Shown piece by piece: positions 57,490 to 64,000 of a stretch of 64,000 nucleotides of DNA. This DNA is from Aradus depressus (taxonomy: Eukaryota > Arthropoda > Insecta > Hemiptera > Aradidae). A program made the position numbers and the translations under genes. The first letter of the stretch is position 1; the number at the start of each line of letters is the position of its first letter. The stretch covers positions 23,520,051-23,584,050 of the forward strand of contig OY759218.1 in assembly GCA_963662175.1 (NCBI GenBank), in the 5' to 3' direction. The notes beneath the pieces are model-generated. The model made no database searches. It saw nothing but the letters and a program-made list of their open reading frames with translations, and was not told the origin of the DNA.

Positions 57490-58015
57490 AAAATTCTGGG
57501 GGTATTGAGGGTCAGTCAATGATGAAAACACTATCCAAAACCTCAAATACCTCAAAGTTAAATTATGTTACTATTTATATAATTATTGAGTTTTTTGTTT
57601 TTGTTTGTTTTCGTAACATAGTAAAATATCTTGTAGCCAGTAGGTAGTTCTCTACAAATTATCTGTTACCCTCTACCCTTCTGTACCCTTAGTTGAACGT
57701 AAGACTTCACAGTCTTCATGCCTTCTCCTCAACCATCTATATTCATAGTAAGTTTTCTTGTTGTTCATCAATGTGTATATGTATGTGTATGTGTATATTG
57801 ATGTATAGTTATGTATATCTGTATTTATGTAGATATGTGTATGTTGTGAGTGTATATTTATGTACCTATATATAATTTTAATCGATCACTCATTATATTT
57901 TTCCAATCTTGATTCCCCCATGTTTGTCTTGTTTTTGTTAGGCCCTGATGATGATATGAAATATATCGAAACGTTGGCATTTGAATAGTGTTTTCATCAT
58001 CAATACCCCCCGAAT
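57490..58015 (+). mobile_element. Penelope-like foldback remnant with hammerhead ribozyme
   Basis: Left end ttctgggggtattgagggtc, then agtcaatgatgaaaacacta; right end in reverse complement ttcggggggtattgatgatg, then aaaacactattcaaatgcc. The right part contains hammerhead candidate B. Terminal text matches the foldback at 46751-47100. The interior (57540-57900) has (GTAT)-rich low complexity and no reverse transcriptase frame. Confidence 0.7.
57941..57978 (+). ncRNA. Hammerhead ribozyme motif (candidate B)
   Basis: GCC (57942-57944), core CTGATGA (57945-57951), one T, stem II GATAT/ATATC (57953-57957 with 57963-57967) with loop GAAAT, GAAA (57968-57971), palindromic ACGT as a two-pair stem III, cleavage-type GTU, then GGC pairing with the GCC. 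All conserved core positions are present; the T between core and stem II is an extra base shared by all four motifs. Confidence 0.72.
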
Positions 58016-58779
58016 TTTAAATTTTTAGTTATTAATTTTAATGGTTTTCCTTTATTTTCTCGAAAAATGTGCATTTGACGGCTAAAATGCACCAGTCCTA
58101 AATTGCCTGGCGTCCCAATTTCTGACCGATTATATAAAAACCCATACAACTGTGGAAGTAAGAATATCTAGCAGGTTTAATGAATATTTTTCCCTGTTCA
58201 ACTACTGTCTAGCCTTACCCAAAACGAAATGGCGTCCTATTTTCCGGTCGACAGACAGATTCAAAGCCCCTTCAAGCGATAAGACTGAATAGGCAGCAGG
58301 CAGTATGGTAACCCTTCAGTCAAAACAGCAATTAATCAAGATCGGCGGAAGTAAGTCTCCCCCTCATCGATTCGTTCATTTGAACGAGGTGAATCATGAT
58401 AGATCATAATCCGGTTATCCCCACTGATGAAATAGGCAGATGTGATGTGAGAGGTTTTGAGAAATAGAGGGACAGCTGGGCAAATGACCCCCCGGTGGTG
58501 CCTTGCTCAGCCCCAACAGCTGAAACTTAAATCCAATATGGGGGAGCCGCGTCATTGTATAGAGGGAAAACACGTGCACTCATTATGGATAGTCTTTGAT
58601 AAGGCACATGTTCAGGAGTATACCAGGGGAGCACCCTACGTTTCTTATTCTACACCATGAACAATAAACACCCACCTAGATTGTTAATAAAACTTAATAA
58701 CAGAAGGCTGCTAAAGAAATAATAGAGCGGATCCCAGCGGTTCAATTTGGAACTCTTACAAAACCAAGCCACCCCCACC
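58016..58779. other. Non-coding sequence with small repeat scraps
   Basis: 58038-58118 is a fragment of the 400-bp repeat (gtgcatttgacggctaaaat). 58119-58150 (gaccgattatataaaaaccc, caactgtggaagtaag) is a diverged 3' end of a CGG-hairpin repeat. 58200-58770 is mixed and unassigned. Confidence 0.45.
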
Positions 58780-59346
58780 CTATTGCCTACACCATTCATT
58801 TAACATATCAATTAATACATTTTTTCTAGTCTGGCGGGGGTAAAATGTTTTTTTACATGTTTTCCAAGCATTTTCACCTTTAAAATTTGAGATGTTTGAT
58901 GGGGTACCTTCTTTTTGTGCCATGGGAGCTTGGACTATTAGGTTATCTGTCTGAATCTCTAGGCTCTTCTTATAAAATAATTCAAGATACTTACTTAAAA
59001 ACTTCCTAATATCCATGCTAATTTTAATAATTTTATGCAAATGTAGAAAACAGTCAAAACGAAATGGAACTGTTAGACGAAAACATCGTCAAAACCTCAA
59101 AACAAACTGTCACGTGAACACAAACACAGAGAACAGTTACAGCACATGGCCTGCGGCCTGCACTTACAACAGCTGATTGCTGATTTAGGAGTCAGAAGAA
59201 CGGGAAATTTGATGATCCTATGGTAACTTGCAAGCAATGCATTTTTAATAAAAACTATTTTTTTAGTTTATTTAATTTTTATATTTTTATTTCTCTGGCC
59301 AGGGGGGGGGGGGGGCACGTGCCCCCCTCCTGGCTACGCCCATGGC
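58780..59346 (-). mobile_element. hAT-like transposon 5' remnant (tentative)
   Basis: On the minus strand the sequence starts atgggcgtagccaggagggg, a terminus style common among hAT-type elements (…GGCGTAGCCAGG). 300 bp downstream a frame starts MDIRKFLSKY, reminiscent of the N-terminus of ZMYM/THAP-associated hAT proteins. It stays open for about 75 codons (APMAQKEGTPSNISN). No catalytic region; the other terminus was not found. Confidence 0.35.
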
Positions 59347-59464
59347 CTACACTATACAATATATAATAAATACCCACCTAGAAGGACCTAATAGGCAAAT
59401 ACTCATAAAAGAACTCTTTTTTTTTTTCAATGGGTGATAGATACAGTTAAAGTTGTTAGTTGGA

Positions 59465-59634
59465 TTAATCAAGTGTGTACCTCACTTACATAGTGTCTTC
59501 TGAATCCTCATACTAAATTTTGGGTCGAAATATTCATTACATCAGCAGTTATTGGGATTTATAAGTCGAGTCCCTCTCCTCTGATCTCCCCTTCCGGTTT
59601 TCTTTGGCCAATTCCGCTGAAAATTACAATAAAA
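59465..59634 (+). repeat. CGG-hairpin repeat, middle part
   Basis: acttacatagtgtcttctga, actaaattttgggtcgaaat, cattacatcagcagttattg, then the CTCCCCTTCC block and ccaattccgctgaaaatta. Confidence 0.75.
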
Positions 59635-59905
59635 AACAATCGTCGGTGAATCAACGGCAATTTACTTTAACAGAAAAAATTAATCAACTAAGCTTTCCAA
59701 TCGACCGTTTTAATCAATACTTAACATATACAGTGACTTCTGAATCCTCATACTAAATTCTATGTCGATTATTTAATTAGATCGGCAGTTATTAGGGTTT
59801 TTCAGTTGTCCCCCTCCCTGATCCCTCTTCTTTTCGGGTGGTCCCGCGAAAAAATGATGTTTCGTCCTTATGGGGTTTTGAATTTACATATGAAAAAGTA
59901 AATAT
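59635..59905 (+). repeat. CGG-hairpin repeat, 5' half, head-to-tail with previous copy
   Basis: Starts caatcgtcggtgaatcaacg directly after the preceding copy. Family landmarks to tttcgtccttatggggtttt; 3' part missing. Confidence 0.8.
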
Positions 59906-59927
59906 TTAGATTCGTACAAGAGTAACA

Positions 59928-60085
59928 GTGAGCCAGTAGCTCAGATATTCGTTAAATACCTCACGTTAAAAAAAGACGTAAAGAGTAGGCAAAATATAGG
60001 ACTCCCATAGCAGGAGTCGGGCTCATGTCCACCAGAGCGACAAAATGACGCTCTGGTAGTAGGCGATATGACCTCGTAGTTACAA
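59928..60085 (+). mobile_element. tRNA-SINE, internally deleted
   Basis: gtgagccagtagctcag is the tRNA head; it jumps to atattcgttaaatacc and resumes agactcccatagcaggagtc-type text to gatatgacctcgtagttac. Head and 3' half only. Its end abuts the poly(T) of the Jockey fragment. Confidence 0.8.
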
Positions 60086-60091
60086 GTGCAT

Positions 60092-60640
60092 TTTTTTTTT
60101 TTTAAGATTTTATTCACAAATAGATATTCACTACTGTATAAAGTATATATACAACAAGAAAATTTGCTAAGAGTGAAACATAGCATTGCCAAAATGTCAA
60201 AAGGGGAGAAATCGCCCAGTGGTGACACTCTAGGCCCTGATTTGCACTAATTTATAACTAATTCACTGTCTCTGCTGCTGCTAAGGAGGTCTCTAGGCCA
60301 TTGGGGAAGTGTGGCAGAATGGAGGACTCGGAATAGAGGATTACTATGGGAACTCAGGGAGGAAAATAATTTTCTGTACCTGGATTTAGCTATTTCAGTA
60401 ACGTAGGGAAGTTGAGGACAGTAGGTTAGGGCTTGTTGGAAACAGTAAGGAGCATTGGCTATTGTACGAAGGATTTTGGATTGAAAGGATTGGATGCGCT
60501 GCAGATTGGAAGCCTTGGCAGAACCCCAGAGTTCAAGTCCGTAAGTCCACATAGGTTTCAACAATACGTTGTATATAAGTCGTTTTATTTTCAAAGTTAA
60601 TTTATATCTTTTGTCTAGTAGTCTAAGTAACAGTTGTCAG
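60092..60640 (-). pseudogene. Jockey LINE, 5'-truncated (ORF2 C-terminus and 3' UTR)
   Basis: Minus-strand frame: LRLLDKRYKLTLKIKRLIYN, LLKPMWTYGLELWGSAKAS, QSFQSKILRTIANAPYCF, VTEIAKSRYRKLFSSLSSHS, then stop at 60247. This is the typical Jockey thumb/C-terminal block (LLKPxWTYGxxLWG). A 150-bp 3' UTR and poly(A) (T run 60093-60105) follow. Open frame intact here but only the last ~130 codons exist. Sits between two pieces of tRNA-SINE. Confidence 0.85.
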
Positions 60641-61405
60641 CGGTCACAATAACTAACTAACAGTAACAGTGAGCCAGTAGCTAAGTTAATTTATATCTTT
60701 TGTCTAGTAGTCTAAGTAACAGTTGTCAGCGGTCACAATAACTAACTAACAGTAACAGTGAGCCAGTAGCTAAGTTAATTTATATCTTTTGTCTAGTAGT
60801 CTAAGTAACAGTTGTCAGCGGTCACAATAACTAACAGTAACAGTGAGCCATTAGCTAAGTTAATTTATATATTTTGTCTAGTAGTCTAAGTAACAGTTGT
60901 CAGCGGTCACAATAACTAACTAACAGTAACAGTGAGCCATTAGCTAAGTTAATTTATATCTTTTGTCTAGTAGTCTAAGTAACAGTTGTCAGCGGTCACA
61001 ATAACTAACAGTAACAGTGAGCCAGTAGCTGTTAATTTATATCTTTGGTCTAGTATTCTAAGTAACAGTTGTCAGAGGTTACAATAACTAACTAACAGTA
61101 ACAGTGAGCCAGTAGCTAAGTTAATTTATATCTTTTGTCTAGTAGTCTAAGTAACAGTTGTCAGCGGTCACAATAACTAACAGTAACAGTGAGCCAGTAG
61201 CTAAGTTAATTTATATCTTTTGTCTAGTATTCTAAGTAACAGTTGTCAGAGGTTACAATAACTAACTAACAGTAACAGTGAGCCAGTAGCTAAGTTAATT
61301 TTTATCATTTGTCTAGTAGTCTATGTAACTGTTGTCATCGGTCACAGTAACTAACTAACTTACTAACAGTAACAGTGAGCCAGTAGTCACAATAACTAAC
61401 AGTAA
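60594..61405. repeat. Tandem array (9 units of 85 or 89 bp) of chimeric LINE-SINE monomers
   Basis: Units start aagttaatttatatcttttg at 60594, 60683, 60772, 60857, 60946, about 61030, 61118, 61203 and 61292. Each monomer has ~45 bp of Jockey ORF (reverse), then cggtcacaataactaactaa (SINE tail-like), agtaacagt, and gagccagtagct (SINE head). The 85/89 length difference is one CTAA repeat of the tail. The first unit is continuous with the LINE ORF. Confidence 0.9.
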
Positions 61406-61921
61406 CAGTGAAGAAGCGATGTTACGGGACAAGAAATTTGTGAAAGGACCCAAAAAGGACATAACGAGGACAAATTGTTAATTAGTTAGAGGTGGGAGGG
61501 AGGGTATTGTTAATTGATACAGAGATATTGTTAATTGTGGAGAGACCAAAGTTTCATTACATAATGTGAGTCTGACTAAGGCAGGGGGGCAGAGGCAGGT
61601 AGACAAGGGATCCAACCGCTGACGTAACATCCTCCATGGAACCCGCAGCCATCTTAGACCCTTCCAAAACATCCTTACCAACATCCTCCATCAACAGAGG
61701 TCGGGGGATCCAATTTGAAATGTATACAGTAATCCAACTACCAGTCATGCTTACTGTAAGCATTATCATCTGGAGAAATTAATCGTTAATTATCATTGAT
61801 TTAGTTGCAGCGATTAACAGTCGTTATTATAACACTAATCATTGGAAAATTTTCAAAAACCTTTCCTTATTCGCTTCTCAACGTACGATAGAAATAAAAT
61901 AAGTCTCGGGTAGATACATTA
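61406..61921. other. Non-coding sequence
   Basis: 61550-61740 is moderately GC-rich with overlapping minus frames lacking motifs. Nothing assigned. Confidence 0.35.
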
Positions 61922-62075
61922 AAGGTCGACGGTGAATCACCGGCTGTGTAGTTCCCCACGAATTAATCAATTACTTTTTCGCTCCCTCTCCGAAGCCGTG
62001 TTTGTGTGTTAAGTCTCTCCCCTAATCTCCTTCCTTTCCCTTTGGCCGATTTGGCTGAAAATTATTAACAACTTC
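61922..62075 (+). repeat. CGG-hairpin repeat, 5' half with deletion
   Basis: aggtcgacggtgaatcaccg, gctgtgtagttccccacgaa, then ctctcccctaatctcc and ccgatttggctgaaaattat. Confidence 0.8.
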
Positions 62076-62161
62076 TAAGTTGAGGAACGCGGACATATTG
62101 TGGAAACTTGTAATAAATGAATAAAACAAACTTATTTTTGAAATATTGTCTATTCCACTAA

Positions 62162-62383
<222 letters not shown>

Positions 62384-62402
<19 letters not shown>

Positions 62403-62552
62403 TAGTTATGAAAATTATTAGTTGTCGTCTTTTAAGATTTCTGGATACACATATACAATTTCGTACTTTATACCATCGTCACGTCTAGTTATGAAAATTA
62501 TTAGTTGTCGTCTTTTAAGATTTCTGGATACACATATACAATTTCGTAACGA
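62384..62552 (+). repeat. 84-bp tandem duplication
   Basis: Two copies of ctttataccatcgtcasgtc through catatacaatttcgta (period 84). The second copy keeps part of the reverse hammerhead core with one substitution (cgtcacg for cgtcagg), so only the first has an intact core. The ends include CGG-hairpin repeat text. Confidence 0.85.
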
Positions 62553-62612
62553 TACATTCATTCAATCATTTTTTTTTTTTATTCAGGAAGCCGGAAAACA
62601 TGAAATTCCAAT
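62520..62612 (+). repeat. CGG-hairpin repeat, 3' scrap
   Basis: tttctggatacacatataca, gatacattcattcaatc, ccggaaaacatgaaattcc. Confidence 0.65.
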
Positions 62613-62629
62613 TCCGTTGAACCCTCCAT

Positions 62630-62966
62630 TAGGTTAGGTTTTATGACTCATGCCCGGGCTTTAACTACGAGGTCATATCGCCTACTACCAGAGCGCTCTT
62701 TCGTCACTCTGGTGGACATGAGCCCGACTCTACTATGGGAGTCCTAAATTTTGCCTACCCTAAATTTTTATTCACCTAGGACAGGGGTCTTTAACGAATA
62801 CCTGACATCGTACAGGCTCGGGACCATCGCTTAACGTCCCATCCGAAGGACGGCGTGCTTAAGTTTATTTTACCTCCCAGATAAAATAAACTAAGGGCCT
62901 CGGTCGGGTTACGAACCCACCTTCTTGAGCTCAGAAGTCAAGCACGCATACCACTGAGCTACCGAG
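62630..62966 (-). mobile_element. tRNA-SINE, near full length, fused to a LINE at its head
   Basis: About 97% identical by eye to the copy at 55922-56264 (aggttaggttttatgactca tail; B box gtgggttcgtaacccgaccg with one change; head gctcagtggtatgcgtgc). The head stops after ctcggtagctc, at the first base of the truncated LINE. Confidence 0.9.
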
Positions 62967-63412
62967 TTAAAATCCTGCCTTTGCCATCGCTGTTTATATT
63001 TGAAACATTAATGGTTATTAGGAAAAATATAAATATTTTCCCTCGCAACAATACTAGTCACGATTACGATACTAGGAAGAAAGAAGACTTTCGAATAACT
63101 AAACATTGCTCTTCTCTTTTTGAAAAAAGTATAACTCATAGAGGAATCAATTTATTTAATGCCCTCCCCCACTTCTTGAAATCAATAGATACAACAAAAA
63201 AATTTAAATTTCAACTAAAAATGTTCATGTTAGAGGAAACCCTTTACACGGAAACGGAATTTTATTCTCACTGTTCAAAAAGAATAATATAATCACAATA
63301 AAGAATCGTTTTTCATATCCAAAATCATTATTTGATACAAAGCTTTCATTTTTATATTTTGGGCAGAGTTCCTCCACACCTTAAAAGTCAGTCCAATGTA
63401 CGTTATGTTTTA
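62967..63412 (+). pseudogene. CR1/L2-like LINE 3' end (copy 2)
   Basis: Starts inside the same ORF as 20692-21660 (copy 1 position about 21198). Frame open: LPSLFIFETLMVIRKNINIF, then KKEDFRITKHCSSLFEKS, INLFNALPHFLKSIDTTKKF, MLEETLYTETEFYSH, stop near 63292. Shared 3' UTR to about 63412. Better preserved than copy 1. Confidence 0.8.
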
Positions 63413-63478
63413 TTTATTCATATATATATATTTTTATTTAGACATTTTTATACATTCATTTATAGTTGACTAATATAC

Positions 63479-64000
63479 AGGGTGTCCAAAAAGTATGGAA
63501 ACGGTCGAATTTCACGAAAATTTCAGGTCCGAATGCAAAAGCAAAAAAACACGTGTCCAATATTTTTCCAAAAGCTATTTAACGACACCAATATCGACCC
63601 CCCCACACCACCCCCTGTGGGTGAGGCAGGGGGCAACTTTGGAAAGTTAAATGGGAACACCTATTTTTAATTGCAGATTCGGGTTTCTTGCATCAAAATA
63701 CGTAAGTTTTGTTCGAAACATTTTTCGAAATTATTGATGAAAAGTGCTCAAATTTCGAAAATTAAATTTTTTTAAACAAAATCGCAGATACGCCGTTCGG
63801 TATGAATAATTCATGATTGTAGGGTAGAAAAAAAACACGTGTCCAATATTTTTCTAAAAGCTATCCAAAACACCAATATTGAAAGTACTGTGGGTGGGGC
63901 AGGGGGCAACTTTGAAAAGTTAAACGGAAATAATAACGGGATTAAATAATGTAGACAAAACATTATGTTATAAAGTAAGATTGGGACGCTGTCAGGTAGT
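63479..64000 (+). mobile_element. Mariner-like element, left end, runs off the window
   Basis: TA followed by cagggtgtccaaaaagtatg, a classic Tc1/mariner-type terminus. Contains a direct repeat: 63547-63660 and 63829-63935 share aacacgtgtccaatattttt, ccaaaagctat, gtggggcagggggcaacttt. No transposase frame within the visible part. Confidence 0.55.

Overview
This is a eukaryotic, very AT-rich genomic window. It holds one unmistakable protein-coding gene and is otherwise dominated by transposable elements and their debris. The gene is on the minus strand (13440-15926) and encodes a RING/B-box/coiled-coil/NHL protein. Its NHL propeller and N-terminus (MASPTPS) identify it as the arthropod brain tumor (brat) orthologue. 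Intronic-looking flanks, a clean 3' splice site just upstream of the start codon, and the retroelement families point to an arthropod. A caligid copepod such as a sea louse is my guess from base composition and repeat style; the sequence alone does not prove it.

Layout. 1-13.4 kb is fairly repeat-poor: a Tc1/mariner-like TIR element (1771-3014), a candidate orphan 59-nt plus-strand exon (4631-4689), a long hairpin (7264-7426), a dead RNase H-bearing non-LTR retrotransposon (9120-10395) and a hAT-like MITE (11131-11498). 13.4-16 kb is brat, whose 5' UTR exon(s) must lie further right or outside the window. 16.6-17.7 kb is a higher-order tandem array and 19.7-20.3 kb a second array. From 18.7 kb to the end the sequence is a nested patchwork of a few families.

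Main families. (a) A ~550-bp element, here called 'CGG-hairpin repeat', present in about 28 complete or partial copies on both strands. It has a palindrome at its start, a subterminal TACTTCCCCAG motif whose complement closes a hairpin at the other end, an internal CA-rich tract and a head-to-tail junction; this architecture resembles Helentron/DINE-1-like elements. (b) A ~340-bp tRNA-derived SINE (A and B boxes visible) in more than a dozen copies, some with target-site duplications. (c) A second tRNA-derived SINE with a poly(A) tail. (d) Jockey-, I/R1- and CR1/L2-like LINE remnants. (e) DNA-transposon ends (Tc1/mariner, Harbinger-like, hAT-like, a piggyBac-type Cys-rich remnant). (f) Penelope-like fragments that carry four hammerhead ribozyme motifs.

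The most interesting structures are the four hammerhead motifs, a 9-copy tandem array whose monomer is a chimera of Jockey ORF sequence with SINE tail and head, a 1.6-kb palindrome whose one arm carries a MITE while the other preserves the empty site, and the abundant hairpin-ended repeat family. Apart from brat and possibly the orphan exon I see no functional host genes; there are no true tRNA or rRNA genes and no CRISPR.
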